Below are positions 26,655-35,378 of a stretch of 64,000 bases of DNA, piece after piece. The stretch comes from 66-474 sp051962095 (GTDB taxonomy: Bacteria; Pseudomonadota; Gammaproteobacteria; Xanthomonadales; Rhodanobacteraceae), in the NCBI GenBank assembly GCA_051962095.1, contig JBQCCP010000059.1:1-64000 (forward strand), in the 5' to 3' direction. The position numbers and the translations under genes were made by a program. How positions within the stretch are numbered: the first letter of the stretch is position 1; every line of letters starts with the position of its first letter. The notes beneath the pieces were generated by a model, which saw nothing but the letters and a program-made list of their open reading frames with translations, had not been told where the DNA came from and did no database searches.

Positions 26655-27794
26655 ATGATGGACATGTCGGATGCGCGTCGGTCTTCATCGGAAAAGGCTG
26701 GGCGTCGCGTCGCCCGAGGCCTCGGACTTACGAGTTGCATACTCGTGCTTGCGGGATTGGTGGGCTGCGCACCGGGACAGAGCATGGATGTGCGCAGCAA
26801 CAATGATTACGTGCAGCTCGTGTCGATCACGCCGCAACTGGTAACCTCTCAACAGGCGGCGGCCACGGCTCCGCAGCTTCCCGCCGCACTGCTCGACTAC
26901 CACCCGCAGGGCTACCGCATCGGCCCCGGCGACACCTTGTACATCACCGTGTGGGATCACCCCGAACTGACTTCACCCGCGGGGTCGCAGCAGGAGAGCC
27001 AGGCCAACGGTCGGCTGGTGCGGCCGGATGGCACGCTTTACTACCCCTACATCGGTTCGATGAAGGTCGCGGGCATGACGATCGAACAGGCGCGTGAGGC
27101 GATCGCGTCCAAGCTCGCCCACTGGATCAAGAATCCGATGGTGGACATCAGCGTCGCCAATTACTCCAGCCAGCATGTCGTGCTGGAAGGCGCGTTGACC
27201 AAGTCCGGTGCGCAGCCCATCACCACGGTGCCGCTGACCCTGGGTGAGGCCATCGCGAACGCTGGGGTGGACAACCAGTACGCCAATCTTTCCGACGTGG
27301 TGCTGACCCGCGGCGACCAGACCTACCACCTCGACATGAGCGGCTATGCGGGCAGGGGCAGTCCGGCCGGACAGATCTACCTGAAGCCAGGGGATCGGGT
27401 GCTGGTGCCTTACAACGATCGTCAGGCCGTTTTCGTGATGGGCGAGGTCACCCGTCCGCAGGCGCTGCGCTTCAAGACAGGCGATATCACGTTGACGCAG
27501 GCGCTCGGTGATGCCGGTGGCCTCAACGAGGTCACCTCCAAGGGCATGGTTTACGTCGTGCGCGGCGCTTTCGATAAGGACGGCCACCAGACGCAGGGCC
27601 CGACCGTTTACCAGCTCGACCTGAAATCGCCGGCCGCCTTCGCGCTGGCCGACGGCTTCGACGTGCAACCGGGCGACGTGGTGTTCGCGTCCGCCGCGGG
27701 CGTGACCCGCTGGAACCGCTTCCTCAGCCAGTTGTTGCCGCTCACCAGCGCGCTGAGCGCCACCGCAGCGGCCAATTATTACATCGGCAAATAG
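26655..27794 (+). CDS. wza: Wza-type polysaccharide export outer-membrane lipoprotein
   Basis: A 379-residue lipoprotein. A signal sequence with lipobox LVGC (VLAGLVGCAPG) is followed by the polysaccharide-export domain (YRIGPGDTLYITVWDHPEL) and two SLBB-type beta-grasp domains (VVLEGALTKSGAQPI and VFVMGEVTRPQAL). The C-terminal region (WNRFLSQLLPLTSALSA) probably forms the amphipathic outer-membrane helix of the octameric channel. The ATG at 26655 has GAGGAG about ten bases upstream; an earlier start at 26610 has none. It is divergent from wzc, its functional partner. Confidence 0.93.
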   Translation: MMDMSDARRSSSEKAGRRVARGLGLTSCILVLAGLVGCAPGQSMDVRSNNDYVQLVSITPQLVTSQQAAATAPQLPAALLDYHPQGYRIGPGDTLYITVWDHPELTSPAGSQQESQANGRLVRPDGTLYYPYIGSMKVAGMTIEQAREAIASKLAHWIKNPMVDISVANYSSQHVVLEGALTKSGAQPITTVPLTLGEAIANAGVDNQYANLSDVVLTRGDQTYHLDMSGYAGRGSPAGQIYLKPGDRVLVPYNDRQAVFVMGEVTRPQALRFKTGDITLTQALGDAGGLNEVTSKGMVYVVRGAFDKDGHQTQGPTVYQLDLKSPAAFALADGFDVQPGDVVFASAAGVTRWNRFLSQLLPLTSALSATAAANYYIGK

Positions 27795-27878
27795 CGTTCC
27801 TGCAGTTCACGTGCACGCTCGTTCCTTCGCCTGCCCGAAGGGCGAGGGCCGAAACCGGAAATTCGTGGCGTGGATCGG

Positions 27879-27909
27879 TTGACCTTGCCCTTGGGGCAGG
27901 CCGTAATCT
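27879..27909 (+). promoter_or_regulatory. MerR-type promoter with 19-bp spacer
   Basis: TTGACC (27879-27884) and TAATCT (27904-27909) are separated by 19 bases, the long spacer characteristic of MerR-controlled promoters. The spacer holds an imperfect dyad, CCTTGCCC then GGGGCAGG, closely resembling CueR/TipA operators. The regulator gene starts at 27919, so transcription would begin within a few bases of its ATG. Confidence 0.75.
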
Positions 27910-27918
27910 CCGCAACCG

Positions 27919-28728
27919 ATGACGAAGCCACCTGCCTCCGCGAGGTTCCTGCGCATTGGCCAGCTCGCCGCACGCAGCGGCGTGTCGGCCAGGGCGTTGC
28001 GTCTGTACGAGAGCCGCGGTTTGCTGGAACCCGACGCGCATTCGGACAGCGGTTATCGCCTGTACGGCTCGCCCGCGCTTGCGCGGCTCAATGAAATCGG
28101 TGTGCTCAAGCGCGCCGGCTTCACGCTGGCCGAAATCGGCACGCTGCTTCAGCGGAACGGTTCGGCGGCGGCACTGGTCGAGGTGCGCATCGTGGCCTTG
28201 CGCCGCGAGGTGAACGCGAAAGCGCAGGCGCTGGCAGCGCTGGAACGCGCGTGGCGCGGGTTGGACTCGGCATCGAACGATATCGACCAACTCCTGGAGA
28301 CCATCACGATGAACGAGAAACTGGACATGCGCTTCAGCGAAGCGGAAATGGCCGGCTTCAGACGCCGCGCGGAAATCCTCGGCCAGCACTTCACGCCCGA
28401 AGAGCGCGAGCGAATGCGCCGTCGCGCCGAACAGATCGGCGAAGCCGGCATGCAACAGGCGCAGCAGGGATGGCCGCGCCTGATCGCCGAGGTGCGCGCC
28501 GCGATGGACGCAGGCACGCCGCCCGACGATCCCGCCGTGCTCGACATGGGCCGCCGCTGGCATGCCCTGGTCAACGCGTTCACCGGCGGCGACCCCGGCA
28601 TCGCACGCAAGCTGAAAGACGCCTATGCAAAGGAACCGCAGGTGCTCGCCGCGCAAGGCATGGATGTCGCGATGTTCGCCTACATTCGCATGGCGATGCA
28701 GGCCGCGGGCTTGACGCTGTCCGCATGA
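27919..28728 (+). CDS. MerR-family regulator with TipAS-like domain
   Basis: A 269-residue regulator. The N-terminal winged-helix (residues 10-80) has IGQLAARSGVSARALRLYESRGLL and the GYRLYG wing. A dimerisation helix follows, then a C-terminal all-helical TipAS-type antibiotic-recognition domain (about 140-269, with FSEAEMAGFRRRA, MQQAQQGWPRLIAEVRAAMDAG and the ALVNAFTGG core). No metal-binding cysteines are present, so it is a multidrug-type sensor. The promoter with 19-bp spacer directly ahead indicates self-activation. No drug-efflux gene is next to it; targets may be elsewhere. Confidence 0.9.
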   Translation: MTKPPASARFLRIGQLAARSGVSARALRLYESRGLLEPDAHSDSGYRLYGSPALARLNEIGVLKRAGFTLAEIGTLLQRNGSAAALVEVRIVALRREVNAKAQALAALERAWRGLDSASNDIDQLLETITMNEKLDMRFSEAEMAGFRRRAEILGQHFTPEERERMRRRAEQIGEAGMQQAQQGWPRLIAEVRAAMDAGTPPDDPAVLDMGRRWHALVNAFTGGDPGIARKLKDAYAKEPQVLAAQGMDVAMFAYIRMAMQAAGLTLSA

Positions 28729-28736
28729 GTCAAGGG

Positions 28737-28754
28737 CGCCGTGCGGCGCATTTA
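28737..28754. terminator. short hairpin between convergent genes
   Basis: GCGCC (28737-28741) and GGCGC (28746-28750) pair around a four-base loop, followed by ATTT. It lies in the 27-base gap between the convergent MerR and DPP-IV-like genes. The T tract is short, so terminator function is weakly supported. Confidence 0.35.
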
Positions 28755-28755
28755 C

Positions 28756-31224
28756 TCATTGCCTGTTTTTCACGTACCCGGTGAACAACTCGTGGATGCG
28801 CCGGTATTCGTCGTACCACGCGTCGGCGTGTTCGAATGCATGGCGCTCGGTCGGGTACAGCGTCATCCAGAAGTTCTTCTTGTGCAGCTCGATGAAGCGC
28901 TGATAAAGGCGGATCGAATCACCCGGCATCACGTTGTTGTCGATCAGGCCGTGCGAGATCAGCAGCGGGTCTTCAAGATTCTTCGCGTATTCGATCGGCG
29001 AGGAAACCTTGTACGACTCGGGATCGAGCTGCGGCGTGTTGAGGATGTCGGAGGTGTAGCCGTCGTTGTAGCTGGTCCAGTCCGACGGCGGACGCAGCGC
29101 CGCGCCCGCGGCGAATTCACCCGGCGCGCGCAGCAGCGCCATCTCGGTCATGAAGCCGCCGTACGAACCGCCGTAGATGCCGACGCGCTTCGGATCGACG
29201 TGATGGTTTTTCACCAGCCACGCCTTGCCGTCCAGCAGGTCTTCCAGTTCCGGATGGCCCATCTGCCGGTAGATCGCATCGCGCCAGTCGCGGCCGTAGC
29301 CCGCCGAGCCGCGGTAGTCCATGTCCAGCACCACGTAGCCTTCCTGCGTCAGCAGGTTGTTGAACATCTGCTCGCGGAAGTAATACGACCAGTTCTTGTC
29401 GACGTCCTGCAGATACCCGGCGCCGTGGACGAAGAACACCGCCGGGTGCGCGCGCGAGGTGTCGTAGTCGACCGGTTGGTAGAACTTGGCCCAGACGCCG
29501 AAGTTGCCGTGGCTGCTCGGGATCTTCACGAACTGCGGCTGCACCCAGGTCGCCGCCAGCGCCTTGTATTCGGGCGCGCGGGTATCGGTGAGTTCGCGCG
29601 CGCCCGAACCATCCGCATCCACCACCGCGAGCTGCGGCGGAACGTAGGCGCTGGAATGAAGCACCGCGAGCTTGCTGCCGTCGGGTGACAGTTCAAAATC
29701 ATCCATGCCTTCGAAGTGCGTCACCCGTTCCATCGCACCGCCGGCGACCGGCACGCGATACACGTCATAGGCGTACGGCGCCTGCTTGTTCGATCGCACG
29801 TAAAACCATTTGCCATCGTGCGACAGCACCGGCGTGGACGTTTCGTAGCCCGTGCCGGTCAATGCGCGCGCCTTGCCGCCCAGCGGTTTCACGAACAATT
29901 GCGCCCAGCCAGATGCTTCCGATTCGAACCACAGCGTCTGGTTGTCCGGCAGCCAGCCGAGCGCGTTGAAGCTCCAGTTGATCCAGGCGGGATCGGTGAG
30001 GCGGTCCTGCGTCACCAGCTTGTGATTGGCGGAATCGACCGAGGTGATCCAGCGGTCCTTGTGGTCGTTCGCGACCAGTTCCACCGCGACCTGGCTGCCG
30101 TCCGAACTCCACACGATCGCGGGAACGCCCGATTCGCCGACGGCGATGAAATTCACCGACACCGGACGTGTCTTGGGCGCGGCCAGCGCGGCGGTTTCGT
30201 CGGCATGGCCTTCCTTCTTGAGCTCCGCGATGCGCTTCGCTCGCAACTCGTGCAGCGGATCGTCGTGGACGCCAGGCAGATCGTCCAGCGACAATGGATA
30301 CTGCTTATGGTGTTGTAAATCCAGCAGCAGCAACGATTGCGGCGCCGGATTGTTGTGGCCGACGTAGGTGCGCGCCGGTTCGGTTTCGGGATAGCCCGAG
30401 TCGTTGACGTAATGCACGACCACCGGGCGCTTGCCGCGCTGGTAGTTTTCCGGACGCGTCACCACCAGCATCCAGCGTGCGTTCGGCGACAGCGACGTCA
30501 TCGCCACGTGCACCTTGTCGCCGAGATAAAACGGCGCCGCGGCGCGTGCGGGATTTTCCGCGTCCAATTTCCGGTCACGGTCGCGCACCGCGTTCTTGTC
30601 GGCCTTGTCCTCGCGCAGGGTGGAAAACAGGCTGAGCTGCAGGCGCTCCATCTGGTCGGGCCTGGCGGCGTCCGGATCGTCTTCGGTCTTCAGCGTCGCC
30701 GCCAGCGCGACCACGCCGGTTGCCGCGTTCCACACGCGCCAGCCGTCGTCCTGGTTCCAGCTCACCAGGTTGCCGTCCGCGGAAATCTGCAGGCCGGATT
30801 TGTCGGCGTCGTCGCGGGTGAGCTGGCGGGTCGAACCGCTCGGCACGTCGCGCACGAACACGTCGCCGTGGCGCAGGAACGCTGCGCGATCGCGCGCGCG
30901 ATCGAACACCGCGGGTCCGTCGGCCGCCGCGAGTTCGCCGTCGCCCAGTTTTTCCGGCGTGCCGCCGTGCGCCGGCATGCGATAGAGGTCGCGGATCGAC
31001 GAACCCTTGCGCTTCAGCTTGAAGTAGATGCTGTGGCCGTCCACGCTCCAGTATTCGTCCTCGACCGGCGGCCCGATCCAGTCGGGATCGGCCATGATCT
31101 GTTCGAGGCTGAGTTTCTGGGCCGCGCCTGGCGCGGCCGCGGGCGAGGCGTCCTGTGGCGCGGCGGCGAACGTGCCCCCGCTCACGAGAAGACAAACCAG
31201 ACCTGCGACGGCAATGCGATTCAT
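28756..31224 (-). CDS. secreted DPP-IV-like S9 peptidase
   Basis: An 822-residue secreted serine peptidase of family S9B. Signal peptide NRIAVAGLVCLLVSGGTFAA, then an eight-blade-type propeller region (repeated W/F-S-x-D-G turns, for example LSPDGSKLAVLHSS and VWSSDGSQVAVE) and a C-terminal hydrolase domain with Ser687 (GGSYGG), Asp762 (HGLIDNN) and His795 (PTERHAF). DPP-IV-type enzymes remove X-Pro dipeptides from the N-terminus of peptides. The start at 31224 is fixed by the signal peptide; a longer frame to 31989 runs antisense over the neighbouring gene. It is divergent from the S9A peptidase at 31363 with a 138-base shared promoter region. Confidence 0.92.
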   Translation of the reverse strand: MNRIAVAGLVCLLVSGGTFAAAPQDASPAAAPGAAQKLSLEQIMADPDWIGPPVEDEYWSVDGHSIYFKLKRKGSSIRDLYRMPAHGGTPEKLGDGELAAADGPAVFDRARDRAAFLRHGDVFVRDVPSGSTRQLTRDDADKSGLQISADGNLVSWNQDDGWRVWNAATGVVALAATLKTEDDPDAARPDQMERLQLSLFSTLREDKADKNAVRDRDRKLDAENPARAAAPFYLGDKVHVAMTSLSPNARWMLVVTRPENYQRGKRPVVVHYVNDSGYPETEPARTYVGHNNPAPQSLLLLDLQHHKQYPLSLDDLPGVHDDPLHELRAKRIAELKKEGHADETAALAAPKTRPVSVNFIAVGESGVPAIVWSSDGSQVAVELVANDHKDRWITSVDSANHKLVTQDRLTDPAWINWSFNALGWLPDNQTLWFESEASGWAQLFVKPLGGKARALTGTGYETSTPVLSHDGKWFYVRSNKQAPYAYDVYRVPVAGGAMERVTHFEGMDDFELSPDGSKLAVLHSSAYVPPQLAVVDADGSGARELTDTRAPEYKALAATWVQPQFVKIPSSHGNFGVWAKFYQPVDYDTSRAHPAVFFVHGAGYLQDVDKNWSYYFREQMFNNLLTQEGYVVLDMDYRGSAGYGRDWRDAIYRQMGHPELEDLLDGKAWLVKNHHVDPKRVGIYGGSYGGFMTEMALLRAPGEFAAGAALRPPSDWTSYNDGYTSDILNTPQLDPESYKVSSPIEYAKNLEDPLLISHGLIDNNVMPGDSIRLYQRFIELHKKNFWMTLYPTERHAFEHADAWYDEYRRIHELFTGYVKNRQ

Positions 31225-31362
31225 GGACGTGACCCCAGACAAAAGCCCGGAGCGTAGCCAGATGCCGGAAGGCCGCGCAAGCGCCGAAAGTATCGATGGT
31301 GTGCGAAGCGGGTGGGGTGGCGCTAACCTGCGCGGGTCGCCACCGCATCCGGGAGTTCCGCC

Positions 31363-33567
31363 ATGTTCGTCCTTCGTGCGTTTGCAGGTTGCGGGTTCAC
31401 CTTCCTGGCTGGGGTAGTGTTCGCGCAGACGACGGAGCCGCATCCGCGGGCGGCGACTGATTATGCGCTGATCGACACCCAGCACGAGATTCCCGCGATG
31501 CCGCCGCCGACCCGGAAGGATGATGTGACCGAAACGTTCTTCGGCACCACGGTGCACGATCCGTATCGCTGGCTGGAAGACGCCGGCGCGCCCGCGGTGA
31601 AGCAGTGGATCGCGGCGCAGAATGCCTACACCGAAAAGGTGATGGACGGCTTCAAGGAGGCCAAGGCGATCGCGAAGCGCGTGGGCGAACTGGCGCTCAC
31701 TTCCGCCCAGCGGTCCGATCCGGAAATTATCGGCGGCACCTTGTTCTACATGCGCCAGACGCCGCCGCAACCGCAGGCGGTGCTGGTGGCGCAGGCGTGG
31801 CCGAACGGCAAGGCGAAGGTGCTGGTGGATCCGAACGGCGCGAACGGCAGCGTCGCGATCACCGGCTACTGGCCATCGCCAAACGGCCAGTACGTGGCCT
31901 ACGGCACCGCCGAAGGCGGCAACGAGGAAACCACGATCCGCTTCATCGAAGTCGCCACCGGCAAGACCTTGCCGGACGCCCTGCCGCACGCGGGCGGCGG
32001 CACCACGCCGCAGGCGCTGGTGTGGGACGCCGAAGGCAGGGGCGTCACCTACGTGCGTTTGCCTTCAGGCGTGCCGGCCGATCAATCACAGTTCAATGCC
32101 GCGCTGTACCACCACGCGCTCGGCAGCGACGCCAAAACCGACACACTGGAATTCGGCAAGGGCTTGTCGAAGGTGGCCGAGTACACGCTGCTCGGATCGG
32201 CCGATGGCCGGCACGCCGCCGCGCTGGTGCATGCGGGCGACGGCGCGCCCGACGAGGTGTATCTGCGAAGCGGCAATGGTCCGTGGAAACGCGTACTCGG
32301 CAGCGACGCCAACGTGCGCGCAGCCTCGGAAATCAACCAGGGCGCGGCGTGGGATGGCGATCGCCTGCTGGTGATTGCCTACCAGGACGCACCGCACGGC
32401 AAGCTGCTGGCGCTGGATGCGAACGGCAAGGCAACGCCGCTGGTGCCGGAGTTGCAACACAACTGGGCGATGCATTCGGTGGCGCCCGTGAAGGGCGGTT
32501 TCCTGATCACCGAAGTGCGCGGACCGGATTGGCGCGTGCAGTTCTATGACGCCGGGGGTGGCTTCATCCGCACCGTGGGCTTGCCTGAAACAGGCATCGG
32601 CATCGGCGCGATCGCGAGCAGCGCAAGTTCCGAAAAGGCGTTGATCACGTATTCGGGCTGGACGATTCCGACCCGCTGGGTGGAATACGACACGGCGCTC
32701 GACACCTTGAAGGCGGTGTTCGAAGTCAAACCTGCGGCGGATTATTCGAACGTCGTCGCGCACCGGCTGGACGCGATCTCGAAGGACGGCACCAAGATTC
32801 CGGTCACCGTGATCGCGATGCGCGGTGTGACACCGAATGGCGCGCGACCGACGATCCTCTACGGCTACGGCGGTTTCGGCATCGTGACCGCGCCGCGCTT
32901 CCTGGGGTCGACATTGGCGTGGCTGGAACGCGGCGGCATATATGCGGTGGCGAACATCCGCGGCGGCGGCGAGTTCGGCGAAGGCTGGCACGAAGCCGGG
33001 ATGCTGGGCAAGAAACAGAATGTCTTCGACGATTTCCACGTGGCCGCCCAGGCGTTGGTGCAGCAACACTGGACCGACACCGCGCACCTCGGAATCATGG
33101 GCGGTTCCAACGGCGGCCTGCTGATGGGCGCGGCGTTGACGCAGCATCCGTCCGAATATCGCGCGGTGGTGTCGCTGGTCGGCATCTACGACATGCTGCG
33201 TGTCGAGTTGTGGCCGAACGGGCAATACAACATCAGCGAGTACGGCACGGTCACGAAGAAGCCCGACTTCGAATGGCTGCGCGCCTACTCGCCGCTGCAG
33301 AACGTGAAGCCCGACACCGCGTATCCGGCGGTGATGCTGATCACCGGCGTCAACGATCCGCGCGTCGCGCCGTGGCAGTCGCGCAAATTCACGGCGGCAC
33401 TGCAGGCCGCCAACACGTCGAAGCATCCGATCCTGCTGCTGACCCGCATGAATGAAGGCCATGGTGTCACCGCATCTTTCAGCCAGCGCGTGGGCAATGC
33501 GGCGGCGGCGATGGCCTTCTTCGCGCAGGAATTGGAGCTGCCTTCCACGCCGGAGCGGGCGAAGTAA
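31363..33567 (+). CDS. secreted prolyl oligopeptidase (S9A)
   Basis: A 734-residue S9A prolyl endopeptidase. An N-terminal signal-like segment (MFVLRAFAGCGFTFLAGVVFAQ) implies a periplasmic location. The family N-terminal signature is present (DPYRWLED). The catalytic domain carries Ser582 (GGSNGGLL), Asp665 (TGVNDPRV) and His700 (NEGHGV). GGGAG lies upstream of the ATG at 31363. Its stop overlaps the esterase ATG by one base, so the two are co-translated. Confidence 0.93.
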   Translation: MFVLRAFAGCGFTFLAGVVFAQTTEPHPRAATDYALIDTQHEIPAMPPPTRKDDVTETFFGTTVHDPYRWLEDAGAPAVKQWIAAQNAYTEKVMDGFKEAKAIAKRVGELALTSAQRSDPEIIGGTLFYMRQTPPQPQAVLVAQAWPNGKAKVLVDPNGANGSVAITGYWPSPNGQYVAYGTAEGGNEETTIRFIEVATGKTLPDALPHAGGGTTPQALVWDAEGRGVTYVRLPSGVPADQSQFNAALYHHALGSDAKTDTLEFGKGLSKVAEYTLLGSADGRHAAALVHAGDGAPDEVYLRSGNGPWKRVLGSDANVRAASEINQGAAWDGDRLLVIAYQDAPHGKLLALDANGKATPLVPELQHNWAMHSVAPVKGGFLITEVRGPDWRVQFYDAGGGFIRTVGLPETGIGIGAIASSASSEKALITYSGWTIPTRWVEYDTALDTLKAVFEVKPAADYSNVVAHRLDAISKDGTKIPVTVIAMRGVTPNGARPTILYGYGGFGIVTAPRFLGSTLAWLERGGIYAVANIRGGGEFGEGWHEAGMLGKKQNVFDDFHVAAQALVQQHWTDTAHLGIMGGSNGGLLMGAALTQHPSEYRAVVSLVGIYDMLRVELWPNGQYNISEYGTVTKKPDFEWLRAYSPLQNVKPDTAYPAVMLITGVNDPRVAPWQSRKFTAALQAANTSKHPILLLTRMNEGHGVTASFSQRVGNAAAAMAFFAQELELPSTPERAK

Positions 33568-34232
33568 TGCTCGAATGCGTCGAAATCCAATCCGCGCCGA
33601 ATCCGCGCCACGCCGTCATCTGGCTGCACGGGCTCGGCGCCGACGGGCATGATTTCAAGCCGATCGTGCCGCAACTGCTGCGACCGGAATGGCCGGCGTT
33701 GCGCTTCGTGTTCCCGCACGCGCCGGTGCGGCCGATCACCTTGAACAACGGTCTGCCGATGCGGGCGTGGTACGACATCGCGGGTTTCGATCTGGCGCAG
33801 CGACAGGACGAACCCGGGATTCGCACGTCGATCGGCGCGGTTGACGCGTTGGTCGCGCGCGAAGTCGAGCGCGGCGTGCCGGTTTCCAACATCGTACTGA
33901 CGGGGTTCTCGCAGGGCGGCGCGGTCGCGCTGGCGGCAGGGCTGCGTCACGCGCAAAAACTTGCCGGCATCGTCGCGTTGTCCACGTATCTCCCGATCGC
34001 CGACCGCACCACGGCCGAACGCCACGTCGCGAACGCGGCCACGCCGATCTTCATGGCGCACGGCGCGTTCGACCCAGTGGTGCCGCAGGTGCTGGGCGAA
34101 CGCTCGCGTGACCAGTTGCGAGCGTGGGGTTGCTCCGTCGAGTGGCACAGCTATCCGATGGCGCACCAGGTCTGTCCGCCCGAGATCGAGGACCTCGCGG
34201 TGTTCCTCACTGCCGTCTTCGGGAAAGCCTGA
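33567..34232 (+). CDS. carboxylesterase/phospholipase of alpha/beta-hydrolase fold
   Basis: A 221-residue cytoplasmic hydrolase of the phospholipase/carboxylesterase family (EstB/acyl-protein thioesterase-like). Landmarks: HGLGADGHDF oxyanion region, FPHAPVRPITLNNG, nucleophile Ser in GFSQGGA, Asp in GAFDPVVP and His in MAHQVCP. Length is normal for the family. It follows the prolyl oligopeptidase with a one-base TAATG overlap. Natural substrate unknown; short acyl esters are typical. Confidence 0.92.
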   Translation: MLECVEIQSAPNPRHAVIWLHGLGADGHDFKPIVPQLLRPEWPALRFVFPHAPVRPITLNNGLPMRAWYDIAGFDLAQRQDEPGIRTSIGAVDALVAREVERGVPVSNIVLTGFSQGGAVALAAGLRHAQKLAGIVALSTYLPIADRTTAERHVANAATPIFMAHGAFDPVVPQVLGERSRDQLRAWGCSVEWHSYPMAHQVCPPEIEDLAVFLTAVFGKA

Positions 34233-34259
34233 CCGATGTCCCGCGCGCCGCGCGGAGTT

Positions 34260-34297
34260 GCTGTGGTGGAAAGTCAGGCCAGGGAAGGCCGTTCTGG
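34260..34297 (+). repeat. copy 1 of AAAGTCAGG intergenic repeat family
   Basis: A 38-base element matching 38030-38067 at 35 of 38 positions, with the first 22 bases identical. The core is GTGGAAAGTCAGGCC followed by a short hairpin, GGCC-AGGGAA-GGCC. It lies between the esterase and the sensor kinase, just upstream of the kinase start at 34320. A related sequence is at 46011-46034. Confidence 0.6.
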
Positions 34298-34319
34298 ACC
34301 CTCACGACTTGGAAAGGTC

Positions 34320-35378
34320 ATGGTTGCCAATCGATCCAACATTGCCGCGATCACGGACGATCGCACAAACAGTGTGCTGCCGGATTTCTGTTCACTGGCG
34401 TCGGTGTTCACCTTGGTGGTGGTGGCGGAACTGGGGGTGGTGATCGACGCCTTGGCGCCGGACGCGCGGATGAGTTGGCGCGGCTTCTCGACCGCCACGT
34501 TGTTCGTGGTGTGGCTGGCGCTGCTCGCGTCGTTGCTGCTGTGCCGGCTGACGCCGCTGCTGCTGCGCTGGCCGCGCACGGCCGCCTGGCCGCTGGCATG
34601 GTGCGCGCTGGTCGCGCTGGTGGCGGCGGCGAGCGCGCTGATCGCGTGGCTGGACCGCGCGCTCGGCACGGGCCTCACGCCCGCTTCCGGACTGCGCTTC
34701 GTAGTCGGCAACACAGTGCTGGCGGCATTGCTCGGCGCCGCGTTGCTGCGGTACTTCTACGTGCTGGCGGAATGGCGCGCGCGGCTGGCCGCGGTGGCGC
34801 GCGCGCAGTTCGACGCGCTGCAGGCGCGCATTCGTCCGCACTTCCTGTACAACAGCATGAACACCGTCGCCGCCTTGGTGCGCGTCGATCCCGACGCCGC
34901 CGAACGCACGGTGGAAGACCTGAGCGAATTGTTCCGCGCGTCGCTCGGTACATCCGCCAAGCCCAGCACGCTGGGCGCGGAACTCGCTCTGATCGACCGC
35001 TACCTCGCGATCGAACAACTGCGCCTCGGCGACCGCCTCAAGGTCGAACGCGATCTCGACGCTTTGCCGATGGACATGGAAATGCCCGCGTTGCTGCTGC
35101 AGCCGCTGGTCGAGAACGCTGTCTATCACGGCATCCAGCCGAGGCGGGAGGGCGGCACGTTGCGGATCGCCGGCCATCGCGTCGTCGGCGGCATCGAAAT
35201 CGAAATCGCGAATCCGTTGCCCGACATGGCTTCGACGCCTCGCAACGGGCACGGGCTCGACAACGTGCGCCGTCGCATCGCCTATCACTTCGGCGAACAC
35301 GGCAGGCTGGAAACACGCAGCGAGAATGGCGCGTTCCGGGTCAGCGTGAGGTTGCCTGATGCGCATCCTGATCGCTGA
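34320..35378 (+). CDS. LytS/AlgZ-like sensor histidine kinase
   Basis: A 352-residue membrane kinase of the HPK7/His_kinase family (AlgZ/FimS type). Four to five N-terminal helices (about 20-165) have no separate sensor domain. The phosphoacceptor is His in RPHFLYNSMNT, followed by LQPLVENAVYHG (N box) and GHGLDNVRRRI. The ATG at 34320 is preferred, with GGAAAGG upstream; a start at 34236 would place the intergenic repeat inside the gene. It overlaps the response regulator by 20 bases. AlgZ/AlgR relatives control exopolysaccharide, pili and virulence in relatives. Confidence 0.88.
   Translation: MVANRSNIAAITDDRTNSVLPDFCSLASVFTLVVVAELGVVIDALAPDARMSWRGFSTATLFVVWLALLASLLLCRLTPLLLRWPRTAAWPLAWCALVALVAAASALIAWLDRALGTGLTPASGLRFVVGNTVLAALLGAALLRYFYVLAEWRARLAAVARAQFDALQARIRPHFLYNSMNTVAALVRVDPDAAERTVEDLSELFRASLGTSAKPSTLGAELALIDRYLAIEQLRLGDRLKVERDLDALPMDMEMPALLLQPLVENAVYHGIQPRREGGTLRIAGHRVVGGIEIEIANPLPDMASTPRNGHGLDNVRRRIAYHFGEHGRLETRSENGAFRVSVRLPDAHPDR

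Noticed and set aside
31225..31989. N-terminal extension of the DPP-IV-like peptidase
   Set aside because: It runs antisense over the prolyl oligopeptidase gene and would put the signal peptide in the middle of the protein.
34236..34319. Longer start for the LytS-like kinase
   Set aside because: It would encode the intergenic repeat as protein; the ATG at 34320 has a better ribosome-binding site.
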